From positions 1,026,001 through 1,090,000 of the forward strand of contig NW_023501038.1 of the NCBI RefSeq assembly GCF_014066305.1: a stretch of 64,000 bases of DNA, read 5' to 3'. Source of the DNA: Letharia columbiana. Taxonomy: Eukaryota > Ascomycota > Lecanoromycetes > Lecanorales > Parmeliaceae. The notes below the pieces were generated by a model. The model was not told the origin of the DNA, searched no databases, and saw nothing but the letters and a program-made list of their open reading frames with translations. Each line of letters begins with the position of its first letter. The stretch's first letter is position 1. Of the stretch, positions 13,758 through 26,512 are shown one piece after another. Made by a program: the position numbers and the translations under genes.

Positions 13758-15448
13758 CTACCGATCGGTCCTCTCTGTCAACTTGACCAATAGTGCAGGC
13801 TTTTCCCACAGCACAAATGCAAGCTGATCAGTCCACCCCTTGCTTGCTTCGCAGAGCTCCATGTCGAAGTGCCAGAGCATCCGCGCGAGAATGCTGCGCA
13901 TCTCGGCGTACGCCAGACTGTGGGACAAAAGGTATTAGTATTAGTCGGAACAATTGCGGCAGGAGGTCGGAGGTTCAAAGCTCACTTCTTCCCGATGCAA
14001 TTCCGTGGACCGATCGCGAACGGCTGAAGTACCGCTCTCTGGTCGTTTGCGTAGACTGGATCGTCGAGCCAGCGTTCCGGTACGAAGGTTTCGGGGTCGC
14101 GGAAATTGTCCTTGGATCGATAGGCCGACCAGTGGTTCACTCCTACTGTGGTCTTGGTGGCCTGGTCAGCATTGTCGATCCGACAGATGGTGTCTGATAC
14201 GGCTCACATTTCCCGGGACAAAGTGACCATCGATGACATTTCCTTGCGCAAGTGTACGCCTGGGGAGTGTACTAGGGACTGGAGGGTAGAGTCGCAAACT
14301 TTCTTCTATCACGGCATTGAGATAGGGTAGTCGAGTCACAGAAGCAAAGGTGATGTTGCCTTCGCTTTGAAAAGCGCCGCGGACTTCGTCACAGACTTTG
14401 TCCAGAGCCACCTTGTTCGTCAAGAGGTAGTAAGTAGCTCCAGACAAGAGTGTCGCCGTAGTTTCGGACCCTGCTAGTATCAAGATGGAAGCATTTTCGT
14501 TGAGCTCATCGTCTGTCAGTCCGCTTTCATCTTTGCGACGCAGGATATATGACATGAAATCTTTCTTTTCGACCTTCTTTGCCATTCTTCTCTGCAAAGC
14601 CACTTTGCTGTACTCCCTATGCCTTTGTCGAGCTTCACCAGCTTTAGGGGAGAGCCTAAAAGCGCAAGAAATCAGGGCTCCTATGATAGGGTATGCGTTG
14701 CCGATTGCAAGTATATTCGTTGTCTTGATGCCCCTGAAGATGTTGGATATCCAGAAATGATATTCACCGCTCTCAAGACTGCCGAAAGGTTCGCCGAGCG
14801 CGAGGTCGCCGACTATGTCGAAAGTGGTGAAGTTGTACCATCGGACTAGGTCTACCTCGCCCTTATTCGGACCTTGAATTTGAGCCTTCAGCCTTTGTAT
14901 CAAGAGATCGATGTACCCCATAATCAGCGACTCCTGTTCCCGCATCGCCCGTTCCGAGAAAGCAGGGGAAATTAGTCCTCGTACTCTGGCATGGTCTGCG
15001 TCGCCTATGATACTAGCGATAGATGGAGGTTGATTCTTTTCTTCCAAGGCTTCCCTGTTCTTTGGCAGCTGTATCCGGCCAGGGCGGTGTCCGTGGATGT
15101 CTTTCCATGATTGAGCACTAACAAATGACAGTGTATTCGGGTTGATGCGGACTACATGACCGTAACGATCGTGGAGTTTCCTTGTGGACATGTTTAGATT
15201 TCCCAGCCACGTAGCCCAGTAGTACGGAATGAAGGTTGCTACGTGCAGCTTGGGACCAGGGAACTTTGCCAGTGGATGCCAGTAGACGTTGTAGGTGATC
15301 CGACCACAGAGATAAAGAGCCCACTGGAGCAACATCAGCATGGACGAGAGTGCACGCAAATCATGATTATAGAATCAGATACCAGTGTTCCAAAGGCAAG
15401 AATGACGTGGGTCACAGGCACCACAGGGACAGATTCCATGAAAACCAT
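13758..15448 (-). CDS. Cytochrome P450 monooxygenase (intact, 505 aa)
   Basis: A membrane-bound haem-thiolate monooxygenase that oxidises an unknown, probably secondary-metabolite, substrate with electrons from NADPH-P450 reductase at the ER. I read four exons: 15,448-15,383, 15,323-14,208, 14,161-13,986 and 13,917-13,758, with introns of 59, 46 and 68 bp that keep frame. An N-terminal hydrophobic anchor (about residues 1-30) precedes 'HPLAKFPGP'. 'AGSETT' of the I-helix is at 306-311, the ExxR motif (ESLR) at 363-366, 'FVPERW' near 420 and the haem signature 'FAIGPRNCIG' at 442-451, with Cys449 as ligand. Length and motifs are complete. The sequence style resembles the CYP65/trichothecene-hydroxylase-like group, but subfamily is not assignable by eye. 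It lies tail-on to the repeat border and in the same orientation as the MFS gene 2.6 kb away. Confidence 0.9.
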
Positions 15449-16495
15449 GCTTGACGGAACTTTAGCGTTTAATGAAGACAGATCTATGGTGTGATTTAGG
15501 TTGAGAGTACGCCAGCAACTATGAAGGTCGGATAGGATGCAGGCGAGGATGATAAAACAGTGAGGGATGATGGACGATGGACGGTGCAGAGAACTTCTTC
15601 TTTGTACGAGGACTTCGTACGAGGAGACTCGGACGACCTTGCTCTCGGGATAGAGCCGAGAAGGGTACTTGAAGAAGCAAGACGGTCGCCACCTGGATGC
15701 GCAATCGGATCATGGGTTCCAAACGCTGCAGTCGTCATCCACTCATCAAGTCACCTATCATGTGTTCAAAAGTCGCCAGTAATATTATCATGCTCATATG
15801 CGATGATGCGCATGTCCGTGGACCGAGCATTGCCCAAAAGCGGAGAATGTGCATCGATACTGACATGGAAGGCCCGTAAACAGCCAATCATATCCAACTA
15901 CATCCCATCTCATGCCCCGTCTGGTTTCTGTTGTTCCTTTCACCCCGCAGATCGGCCAAATACTTGCAGGAAGCCGACTGGGATCCGCTAGGGGCCGAAA
16001 CACTGGGAAGGAATGATGGATGCATTGTCCACTAGGATTGCGTCCCGAGAAAGAAAAGGTGGACATGATGAGCAATGCAAATGCTCGACATATCTCTCGG
16101 ATGTTGTTCATCCGTTTCCAATGAATGTGGTAAACCCTCTTGAGTAATTGAGTAGAAATAGTCGGAATACGTTTCGACCCGTTCATAATAGCCAACACCC
16201 TAAGCCTCTGCAGCGACAAACTCCAGGATATAGACGTGTACCGAGTGGGGGTGAGTCTAAAGTTGGATAAGGTCTTCGTAAAGATCTATTCGTTCAGAAG
16301 CACAGTGCAAGTCACATGAGATATATTCGACTGCACATGGATTTTGTAGAGTGAGGGACTTTATTTTACCGGTTTTCCATAGAAACTGGGTGCGCTGGCA
16401 CCTGATATGGTACAGTAGTACATGAGTCCTGCCTGTAAGAGCTAGGCTCTTGGCAGTCCTCCCCGAACCAGCCTCATCAGCGGGCGAATTACTAA

Positions 16496-16550
16496 TTACC
16501 GAATCATACCCTAGCCAAATCACACCAAAAAATGGGGTATGATTCGGTAA
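16496..16550. repeat. TACCCC-box palindrome, copy 3
   Basis: The left arm is TTACCGAATCATACCCT, the interior CAAATCACACCAAAAAAT and the right arm GGGGTATGATTCGGTAA. The arms are inverted copies of each other. The interior is the same as in 36,419-36,475 except for one transition, so the whole 55-57-bp unit was copied as a block. Confidence 0.8.
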
Positions 16551-17057
16551 TTTCACCTTGGGGAGATTTGGAAAATTAAAAAGGAAAAAAAAAAAGGAAA
16601 AAAATAAAAAAAAAAAAAAAAATTTCGTTTCGTACTATTACTGGTAGTGTATGATTCGGAACTTATATATTTATTAAAATTTGCCTCATCAGCCATGACT
16701 CTAAAATCACCAGATTCCACTGATGAGATCAGTGTCAGGCTCCTCCACAATGACCCGACTTTGGGGTATGATTTTCCTCCCATGACTAAAAGTCACTGAT
16801 AGTAATCCGACCCGAATCTACTTCGGCGACGCAACGCCGGTGAGTAGTGATACTAATCCGATCCTTAAGAAACCGGGCCACGGGACTCCTCTTGCCTCCT
16901 CTAGGGTTCGAAGGTACGTACGCTTGGAGGGATCTCCTCTCACTTCCCCACACGCATAGGGTTCATGAAAAAAAAAAAAAAAAAAAAAACAACATCACCT
17001 CCGAGAAGCGACGCTGACCCCACACCCTTCTATGGGCACTCGGTAGAGAAACCACAG

Positions 17058-17166
17058 GGCAAACTACATTTTCATACCCCAAACTATGGGATTCTTACAG
17101 ATTCATATCCACTGGGGTATGAACTTGTAAGTTACCATCTACAGGGGTATGATTTTATAAGTTAGC
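17058..17166. repeat. TACCCC-box four-unit inverted repeat, copy 4
   Basis: Two boxes in CATACCCC orientation (one ending at 17,080; a degenerate one, CATATCC, near 17,103-17,109) are followed by two in GGGGTATGA orientation (17,114 and 17,144). The outer ends, GCAAACTACATTTTCATACCCC and its inverted counterpart GGGGTATGATTTTATAAG...GC, are paired. The structure could fold into a nested hairpin. It lies entirely in intergenic DNA. Confidence 0.7.
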
Positions 17167-18055
17167 ATAGTGGCCTGGAAATGCTATCTAAGGGTCTGCT
17201 TTCGAAATTTGACTACGTACGACCTGGGTCCGGCAAGAATTTACTGCCAGGGAAGTGACAGTTTACAGTACACCGCGCACATTGATACCGAACCTCAGTA
17301 TGGCCTTTTGGAATGATTTTTACCCTGGGTAGATCGATAGCATAGTTTAAGTTGCAAGCTATGTCTTGAGAGCAAACGGCCGGCGGTGCTTCCCGAACCC
17401 GCATCTTAGGTCAGATCTGTGCCTTTTCTCCCCTCGGTAGTCCACCAATGACATCACGATATCTTTGCAGAGAGGGTATGTGCTCAAGCTCGGAACGAAT
17501 CACAGGAAGTGTGGCTTCGCCAACACTTGATTGACTGGTCGTGCAGGTTGGTACCTGTAGGATGAGCGATTGGTTGGTGAGGGGTGATCCACCTAGGAGA
17601 GCGGATCGCATCCCGAGTTGATGATTGTAAAGGCGGTCCGAATTCAGACGGGTAGAGGCCGAGACTGCAGATGCCGTCGTAGACATCCTCGGTACTCATG
17701 CAGCACAGATCTACTATCAAGACTGTCGGTCATATCTCTAAAAAGATATCATTGTTTTCTTCCAAGACGGGGCTGGAGTTCTGTTACAGACATTCAAGTT
17801 TGTTGGTATCGTTTAGAATGATATTTTTCCTACTTAGGTTTGGGATAGAAGCACGGTTCTAGGGTTTTCAGAGTCCACATTGTTCTTATAATGCAAAGGG
17901 TGAGATGGTACCTCACCAGAAGATATGGTTGGTGGTAGGAAAACCTCGCCAGCATCAGTATCACAGACCGCCTTAGGAGATGCAATTTGTGACTAGTGAT
18001 TTCGGCTCATGACGAGGCTTTCGCACGATTTCTCGGAGGCAGGAGGCCGTAGTAG

Positions 18056-20073
18056 CTAATGACTTAGACCCGCAGCCATCATCTCCTCCCTGTAATGCTG
18101 ATATCTACCAACGCTTCCTTGTCTCATACTCTGCCCGTATCGAATGAAGAAAAATACCGTGAGGACTTGCGCCAGACCCGCGAACGCGGCGACGATGAAC
18201 GCATTCTGTAGTCCCATCCGGGCGACCCACGGCGTGATGCTGCCGAGTTTGTCAGAGATCTGCCCGGGTGCATCTGTTCATCAAATGACTCACCCGTAAC
18301 CGATGGCAAAACTCATTGTGTTGCGGATGAGAATGACAGTCACCATGGCTTCGCCACTCAGCTCTCGGTAAGAATCGATGCAGTAGCTGACGGAAAGTTG
18401 AAGCCCGACGGTGTTGGTGAAAGCAATGACACCCATGGCAAAGATCAAGCCGAACCACTGTACGTTGTGCGCAGCTCCAACGCCCCAGAGGATCAGACCC
18501 GCGGGAACGAGAGGTACGGATAGGCTGAAGAGCCAAAGACGGTACTCGGACTGCATGATGCCTCGGTTTCGTCTCGCCAGCTTAAGAACGAGCCAGTCTC
18601 CTACCCCGCCTGTATATAACGATCTGGACTCGGGGTCAGCGGAGTCTACAGCTAAGGGCCAAGTCTAATGAGGCGGAGTTACCCGAGGGTCATCCCGATC
18701 AAGGGAGAAATGTAGGCGAGTCCAACAATCGAGGAAGAAAATCCGTATGGCTTTCCCGAAAGGATGAGTGAAGCTGTGCCATTGAGGACGTTGAACCAGA
18801 CGAGATTAGACCCGTAGGAGAACCCTGCGTAGAATATCACGGGGAAGCTTAGGAATATGAGCGGCCTTAGTACCATGTCTTTCAACCGATTTGGGTACCG
18901 TAACTCCTGCTTGTCAAAAACCTTCAGCTTGTGGTAGAATGATTTTTTCCTCGGCACATTATCAGGTCTACCTTCTTCATTGGTGATGGTTGACACGTGC
19001 AACTCAGTATCCATGTTGTGTTTTTGAACAGCATCATCTCGTATATCCGAATCGTGGATTACTGGGCCAACACTTCCATTCTTCTTCATCTCGTTGCCAG
19101 CAAGCACCTTGCGGTGATAGTTTGTTTCTTCCATGAAGAAAAATAGGAAGACGGAGCTAATGCCGCTGAGGATTGCGCACCAGTACTATGAGGATCAGCT
19201 CAAAGTGGGGCTGTACTCATCAAAAATTCTCTTACCAAGACCCATCTCCATCCTTGTCCCTCATTGATAAACCCTGCAAAGAGTGGAGCGAGGAAATCAC
19301 TACCGATGAGGAAAAAGCCGTAGACCGCTATGTAAGTCCCCCTTTCGTGTGTGAAATACTGAAGGAATCAGAACGTGAAGCCAAGAGCGTTTTCACTAGG
19401 TGACATGCAATATCTGTTACGGATATCTCACACAAAGATTCAACTGGAGCCCCAAAAAACCCTTGTAGCAGCTTGCTGGCGATCCATTGACCATTGGTGT
19501 TCGTATAGGGCACCCACACCATGATGGCCTGTACTGAAGCGTTAAATTTGAGAACCAAATGAATCGAGTTGGCCTGGGACTCACTGCTGTTGCGAGCGTC
19601 GAGATTAGATACACCGGTCGCTTCCCATATTGTAGCGCAAGGGGCTGCCAGAACAAGCATCCCCACCCAAACAGTAAAAACTGCGATTCTTCAGCATCGA
19701 AACTGCAGAGGCACTGAACTTTTCAGACCATATAACCTGTCCCTGCATTAAGGTCGTTCAAGGTCAAACCAGTATCATTCTCTATGGGCTCTAGGATTGA
19801 GTATATGGCTGCGGAGCTAGTGCCGATAGCGAACGTATAGCTAGTCAGAAGCATTAATATATGATACAGAAGCAGGTGACATACGTACATAGCAATGCTT
19901 GCTGTCGACAGCAACTTCCGTTTAGCCGACCAGTTCAAGGGGTCGTCAGGGTCGTCAGACGGAGCTGGGATCAAGACAACATCGTTTTGACCACCCGACG
20001 CGTGCTTTGCCCTTAGAGTACCTTGTATGTCCACTAGGTGTATAGTCCCAGGTACGAATGAGTTCTCCGCCAT
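18056..20073 (-). CDS. Major facilitator superfamily transporter (DHA1-like, 550 aa)
   Basis: A polytopic plasma-membrane proton antiporter of the fungal multidrug/polyamine MFS group. Eight exons: 20,073-19,889, 19,840-19,729, 19,680-19,585, 19,528-19,409, 19,358-19,236, 19,185-18,683, 18,623-18,294 and 18,239-18,056. All seven introns (48-59 bp) preserve frame. Family hallmarks are the N-terminal 'DPDDPLNWSAKRK', the motif-A-like 'LQYGKRPVYLISTLATA', 'GFFGAPVESLCEISVTDI', 'YFTHERGTYIAVYGF', a long charged central loop (about residues 190-290), 'GSLYTGGVGDWLVLKLARRN' and a C-terminal helix ending 'RYGQSMRQGS'. The junction after 'ISVTDI' uses a GC-AG intron (donor GCATGT). Same strand as the upstream P450, so it may export that pathway's product or protect the producer. 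Substrate unknown. Confidence 0.88.
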
Positions 20074-21589
20074 ATATCTGATTTGTTCGATTGGAACTTT
20101 CAGAGTGCGTTCCTTAGCAGGATCCCGCCGTTAGGCAAATTTGGTCGATGAAGAAGCTGCAGGGTAGAAGCATAGGCGAAAAGTGAAGCCAGATGAAAAA
20201 CTTCTTTCTCAGCTAAAACATTTTAGCCTCAGATGGAGAGTTCGTGGGTCACAGGCAAGCGAAGCAAAGTCACAAGGGTAGTCAATAACAATCTAACTGC
20301 TCTGTATAATACAATTGATCGTGCATACTTTATGTTCTTGTGAGCAGGGCGCGAGGGATTAAACAGGCGCTATCTCCGCGCCTGTTCACATGCGCAATCC
20401 TTGGGATGTTCCTAGCCGCTCCATTAGCATACTCTCATTATCAGACAGCCTGCAACCTTCGGTCATGCAGGTGTGGGTAGCGAAGATAAGACATTTGAAG
20501 GAATAACTCACCAATCAGCCTGACTCCTCTTAACAGCAAAGAAGCTAAATCTGCATAACTTGCGTTATCACTTATGCACTGTAATCTGGGCACCTTGTAT
20601 GGCGTGCCCTTATCCACGGCTTCAACGCTCCGTTCACGTTCGTTGGTTGTCCTGAGCTTCATTCGACTTTGGAGGGGGGTTGAAGATTAGACTATGGGCA
20701 TGAGATGACGCACCAGAGACCGCAATCGACTCCGGCAGACATTAGCCAACGGTACCCTAGTAAGAAGAGTTGATGCGCTCTGACTGCCCTGCTTTGCTTC
20801 ATCATCCCAGATATTGCAAGCACTTTTCAGGCAATGTAAGCAAATTAATGATCCTCCATTCAGTCACTTTAGTTTTTGACATCTTGACAGGATGTGAGGC
20901 ATTCTCAGCTTCAATTCCAACATGGTTGAAGTAAAGTACAGCGACGAAATTCCGTTGTTCCAAGGACAATCGGGCACCAGGTACGGCACGCTCCTAGCTC
21001 CCAGTAGCCAATGATACCTTAAAGATAGCACCAATAGCGTCGCTCTTGGTAGATCCTCCACCTCTCCACACACAGCCTCCATTTGCCTGAAATACTTCAC
21101 TACATGAACCAGATACATTATGCAAATCCATGGGACGGGTCACACATGCATTCTCAGGTTTATTCAAGACTGTATTCCGCCTCGTCTTATACGCGCATCT
21201 ACAGCCAAGGTTCTCAGTTGGCTTGTAAGATGCCTGTTCCCTGTTCGATCGTCATTTACGATATCGAAGAAGGCTTTCATGATGAATTCTTTTCTCCTAA
21301 CGAACTATCGACAATGCTGAGACTATGAACTTCCCGAAACCCGGTATGAAATGCCCGACTCAACGCTCCACCGAAAACGTGCGGCTTTCATGCCGAACCC
21401 TGATCCAAAATCCACCAACCTCATACCTGTCCCTCCGTAACCATGGACTGACGCCCCCAATAATCAACGACCGTCCTGCCAAGATACCCCATGGCAGTCT
21501 CCTTCATCCCACAAACAAGCTTTGTGCGCGTATCCAACAAGACCAGCATCGCACAGCTCGGTGGGAGTCCTCTCCGTCCAGCGTTCACC
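20074..21589. other. Intergenic region, no gene recognised
   Basis: This 1.5-kb stretch separates the MFS start from the 3' end of the SANT-domain gene. Short open frames occur on both strands (minus 20,441-20,662 and 20,864-21,118; plus 21,083-21,328 and 21,325-21,831). None carries a recognisable domain, and the last one only runs antisense into the neighbouring gene. It should contain the MFS promoter; no clear TATA element stands out. Confidence 0.5.
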
Positions 21590-23948
21590 CTACTCTGGCG
21601 ACCGCTTCCTCAACCCTGCCGCATTCCGCGGTACACCCCGACGTGACGACCCAGACAGTTTGCAAACTCCGGCGAATTTGGGACCCAGAGGACCTCTGGC
21701 CGAGGTTGTCTCGACTTCGGATGTTGGCCGGGTTGGCACTTGCTGCCCCTGATCAGGGTCTTCTTGCTTGGCCTTTGGATCTTCTTCTTCTTCCTCCACG
21801 CTGGCGTTCAGGGGACCCGTCTTGCTCATAGGCTCTGGCGATGGCGTTGGCGATGGCGATGGCGATGGCGCTTGTTCACGACTTCGCTCTGCGGACTCGA
21901 TAATCTCCCCTTCTTCGATCTCCGATCCGCTACCATCCTCCATTTCCGCCTCGGAGGATTCATGGTTTTTAGAATCCTCCGCGCCTCCAAAGCTGCTGCT
22001 AGCGTCCTCCTGCTTTGGCTTCGGCTGCCGACGCTTTGTAGCGCTGGAGATATCACCCATGATTCCGAGAAGAGTATCCCCCTTTGAGTCCACCATGCCT
22101 CCATCCTTCGTAATCTTCGGGAAGCTTGTTGCTTTCACGTCGTACGTGAGGTCACCGAGGTTGTTCTTCTTGGTCTTCTTGCCTTTCTGACTACGAGATC
22201 GAAGCTTTCGGGGCTCTGGCGGCGGAGCGGAATGGGAATCTCTCTCTGGGATTCCGGCGCGTTCAGGTCGTCCAGCCTGGATGTTTCGGGCGGTGGCGAC
22301 CTCACGGTACATGTCCTGTAACTCCTCCTCAGGCCTATTCGTGGACCGAGATAACAGTGCCCAATTTTTGATTCTATAGTCTTGGACGTAAACCCGGAGA
22401 TCTTCTTTCTCTTCCTCAGTCCAGGGTCTGTCAGGTAAGCCTGTGGATGTGGGAAGATAGAGATTCCTCCACTTCCCGATAACGGTCCACACGCCTTGCC
22501 CGGAAACGCGTATGTTTGCACACTTGGAGTTGATACCATGTGCGGTGTCCCACTCTTCCTCGGCAGGGAGTGCGGTTTCTGCTGAAGGAGTCTCCTGGCC
22601 CAATGCCTCCTCTTCATTGGTGGGGCTCTCATCCTCGACGGAGGGTCGCTTGTGGAATTGCATTCTTGTGGCATCTTTTTCGACCTTGGCGACTTCTTGT
22701 GTCTCGCATCTCGAGCTGTCCTGATAGACGAGGGTCGATTCGTCATTGTTGGCAACATCAGTCTGGCCATCAGTGATGTACTCTTCATCACTCTCACGGA
22801 CCTCCTCTATTTGCTGGTAGAGGCGTAGGCGCTTTCGTGTCGGCTTGGTCTCACCATCCTCGGAGTTATCGTCAACACTCCTTGCTCGCTTCCTAGACTG
22901 CTGTGTCTCTGGCGTCATGACTGTTTCGACGTTCTGGGGACTTTTGGGAGCATTGGCATCCTTTCTAACAATCCCTAGGATTCCATCCATACGCACTCGC
23001 TTTTGCTGTGACGGGAACTCTTCGTCTTTTGCGTCGTCTTCCCAGTCCCTTGCTCGCTTTTTTGATGGTGTAGACCTCGTTGATGCAAGTGGGGGATGTG
23101 GGGAGGTAAGTGGTGCCTGCGTCTCTGTAGGGAGAATGGTGGCGGTACGAGAGGATGAGGCATCTCCTGTATCGGCGGGGACCCCTGACATTATCCCCAC
23201 AGACTTTGCGGCCAGCTGCATGAGTTCGGTCATGTTTTCAGGGCTGCCGCATTCTTCTTTTTCCTCTTCTTTTTCCTCCCCACGGTGACCTTGGCGAAGA
23301 CCTTTGTCTTCAGCTCTGGATTCTCCAAAGGGACCAACTTCTTCGTCGTCCCTCGGCTCTCCCGAAGGACCGATATCGTCGTCGTCTTCTGACTCTCTCG
23401 AAGGAGCGATCATTCCGTTATCTATCGCTCTCCAAAGGGGCCGGTCGACCTGTTCATCCCTCGACTCTCCAAAGGGACCAACATCGTCTTCGAGTGTTTC
23501 GTTCCGCGGTCCAACAAGACATGGTGTCTCCAACGCTCCCGGCAACACTACACCTTCGTAAGCGTACCATCCCATGTCATGAGAACCAGCAAGGAGCCAA
23601 CTTACCTCCTCGTCCCGTAAACCCATGGGTGTAGTCCATTTTGAAAAATGCTTGTTCGACATAGCTAGTTGCTATCGCATTCAACCTTGCTGCTCCAAGC
23701 TCGCACACCTCATCTTCCCACCCATCAAAGGGGGTTTCTTCGATCTTCCCAGTACTCCGGTCCTCGTAATACTCGAGCATGTCAGGAAGGTACTTTTCCA
23801 CCCGTGCCTTGTGTCCTGACCAACAAGGTCTGGAATCCCACTTTGTGTTGCTTACTACTGCTACATGGCCGTTGTGCCGTTGACTGGGATCCGCAGGGTC
23901 TGGCATGGTGTTTGACTGTGGCTTTGCTTGAGTTGCTGCTGTGGTCAT
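21590..23948 (-). CDS. Large acidic nuclear protein with SANT/Myb-like domain (768 aa)
   Basis: Two exons, 23,948-23,606 and 23,553-21,590, with a 52-bp intron (GTAAGT...GAAG, phase 1). The start is the first ATG of the frame, in an AAAATGA context. The N-terminal ~115 residues end in 'MDYTHGFTGRGG' and match the small gene at 26,513, including the intron position. Next come imperfect acidic repeats of 'VGPFGESRDE' type (about 138-195), basic clusters such as 'SKKRARDW', 'RKRARS' and 'TRKRLRL' that look like nuclear localisation signals, and a SANT/Myb-like helix set (about 489-534) with Trp492, Trp512 and Tyr530 at the usual spacing. The tail is basic ('RKLRSRSQKGKKTKKN'), then acidic, with a Pro-Ser repeat. 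I infer a DNA- or chromatin-binding role; no named family was recognised. Confidence 0.8.
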
Positions 23949-26512
23949 TTTATTGGATTCTTGTCTTGTGGATGAGTGCGTTGTTGAGGAAATCTGAGAG
24001 AGTTGAGAGGTTGGTGTCGAGGGGTTGGTGGAATGAGAAGAAGGAATTGTTGAATGAGGTATGTGATAAGGTGTTGGAGGTGTAGATGTGCGGGGTACCG
24101 AGGATGTGTTGTCGTTTGCACAACTGTGATGTAGCAAGAGTCTTGCTAACGAGACACGCAGTTGCTGACGATGATATTGTACTATCCAGGTTGCTTTGGC
24201 AAGATGAGAAGTAGCGGTGTGTATGGTCTCTTGATGTTGTGATTGTGGAAGAGCGATGTGCGTGGTATATCAAGAGCTTGGTGCTGAAGAGGTTGAGGTA
24301 TTGTTGTGTTGACAAGGAACCGATGTGACGTAGCTGGAGCTTTGCTGATGATAGAAAGAGATGCTAACAGATCATTGTACTATCAATGCTGCTCTGCACT
24401 TTGAATTGTACCAGTATGTTCCTGTTGTTGTGTAACGATGGAGGAAGAAAGTAGGAAGGTCAGAAAGTGCATTAAATACCCATGCCAAGAAAAAGATATT
24501 GCAATTCACTTCGAACCTTTTTGCCAGTCCCATTGACAGTCCGTGTTGAATAGGTATCGGTGTTGAGAAATCCTGAAGGAACGATCATCCCATTGATGTG
24601 CTCGATTGCGTTCAAGAGTATGCTATATTTACTTCTCAATCTTCCTCGTACGTCAAACCCACACATCTCCCTCAGGCATCCAGTCGCCATCCATAGCCAA
24701 CCAGCCAGTATATATGTATATTAAGATCCGTACCTGGAACAGTTTTAAAACACCTACCACCTACCTCCCCTCGTCCTCGTTCATCACCCAAGGCGTTTCT
24801 CTTCAAGATAGCCGCGTCCGCGTCCGTCACACTTGGCGCGGAGCCAAGAATGCCAAGACATGAAACGACCCCGGAGGAGCGAAACACCAAGGCAAATCCT
24901 AAACTTAGCCAACCCCCTTCCGGTCTCACCGACATGACACTCTGAATCTTGGCTTTGGTGTGGCTCGAAGTAAGTATTATCAAGTGAGATTTTACAAGTG
25001 AAGGCAGGCTCTCCGCGAGTGGAAGTGCCAGGCCGGAAGTTGAGAAACATTCCAATGCGGTTTCTCGTGCTGCTCTACTAATAGCAGCACTTGGCGTGTT
25101 GGAGGGGAGGGAGTGGTGCTGCTGCTGCTGATAATGATGCCAGTACTAGAAGTTTGTGCCACGACACGGAGCGCGCAGGTTGCAGCATGAAAGAAACAGG
25201 CAAGGACCTGGAATCCAAGGACCTTCGACGCCATGGTAGGCTTGAGCGTTGTGAGTGCTCCGTCGATCACGTCCTTGCGCTTTCCTATCTCCTAGGCATC
25301 TTTCTTGCAAACTGCGTCGACGAGACTCTCTAGCTCAAGATACCCGGCCGCACCTTCCCCTCCAACACTGGAGCTAAAACGGCAAGGACTGGCTGGATTG
25401 TATCCAGAGGGTTAATGCTACGGTAATAGTACCATACGTCCAGTTGATGACTTGGAGACTAGGGTCGATGTGTAAGAATTCACTCACGATGAAACGTCGA
25501 AAGTGGCGATGCCGATGAGACCGAGGGTGAAGTGGTCGGTGAAAAGTCTGATGAAGGTGAAGTGAACGGTTGCGGGATACAAGGTGGCATAATGTGTATG
25601 GTTGATGCAGAGATGTGAGTTTGTGACGGTGTGAGACTGTAGAAGTCTTCAGAGCGGCAATCTGCATGAAGCTCAAAATACAATGAGAATGATGACTAAT
25701 TAAGAGGGCCCTACGTACCTACTATGTGATCCGTCTACAATAAGAACGGTATCGAACCAAAAGCCACGCAACAGCAGCAGTGATTGCTTCCAGCGCAATG
25801 ACAGCGAGAAATCACTCGGCTTCACTTCCAAGGTAAAAAGTAATATGTGACCAAGGTTAGTCATTCCAGTTATCGCGTCTAGGAGAATGTTCCAGAAAGA
25901 CGCAAAGATTCTTTCTTCTTGGCGTGTAAGAATGAGCAGGTTGAGAAACCTATAGAATTGCCTCTGACTTTACCAATTGGCCTTGGCTGCCTCGCCGTAT
26001 CATCCGTGACTTCATTGAAGATGACTGCTGTATGAATAAATATAAAGGAGCCAGGTTGCGCTTCCAGTGTTAAGGCTGTGGGAGCGCTGTATATGGCAGA
26101 AAGAAGAGTGGCTAGGAAGGGCCAAGAATGAGCTTTATCTTTCTATACGCTCGTAGATAAATTTTGCGGGGATTGAGAGCGTTATCTGACTCACGAAGTT
26201 TCATATGTCTTGGCTCACACATAAATTTACCCATTTCCCCGTTTCCTCCTTCTCTCCTTCAACCACAGTCAGGAACACAGTATCTGTCTAAATGCCACAT
26301 ACACATTCACATTGCTACTGCCACATTACCACAAACACCTTGCATAGTGAGTGACAGATAACATTGCCACCACCACTGCCACATCCTCTGTGAAACCTCG
26401 CACTGTGAAGGTAGATTACCACGGCCACTGCCATAATCTTGGGTTTTGTGAAAGACATATACCCTTCCTACCACCGCTACCACCATAACATCTTCCCCCC
26501 CCATCATCCAAT
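23949..26512. other. Long divergent intergenic region between paralogous genes
   Basis: The two 'GFTGRG' genes face away from each other across 2.56 kb. The part next to the minus-strand gene (to about 24,440) is Ser/Pro/Thr-codon-like leader sequence with no ATG in the main frame for more than 60 codons, and is probably 5' UTR. Two related blocks containing ATTGTACTATC lie at about 24,176 and 24,374. A CTG microsatellite is at about 25,115-25,131. Directly before the plus-strand gene, CCACTGCCA-type words repeat (26,310-26,440). No further gene was recognised. Confidence 0.45.

Larger units (their letters stand above)
15449..18055. other. Intergenic region between P450 and MFS genes
   Basis: No gene was recognised here. 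It holds a TACCCC-box palindrome (16,496-16,550), single boxes near 16,650 and 16,760, an A/T homopolymer tract (about 16,585-16,622), a poly-A run at 16,968-16,989 and a four-box element (17,058-17,166). Minus-strand open frames at 17,213-17,404 and 17,411-17,720 are short and match nothing I know. Confidence 0.5.

Noticed and set aside
17411..17720. Minus-strand frame with 'DVYDGICSLGLYPSEFGPPLQ', faintly like a PKS dehydratase block
   Set aside because: The spacing does not fit, no neighbouring PKS motif is visible and the frame ends quickly; too weak to annotate.
21740..23288. Several plus-strand frames of 70-147 codons
   Set aside because: Shadows of the long SANT-domain exon on the minus strand; low-complexity Ser/Leu content.
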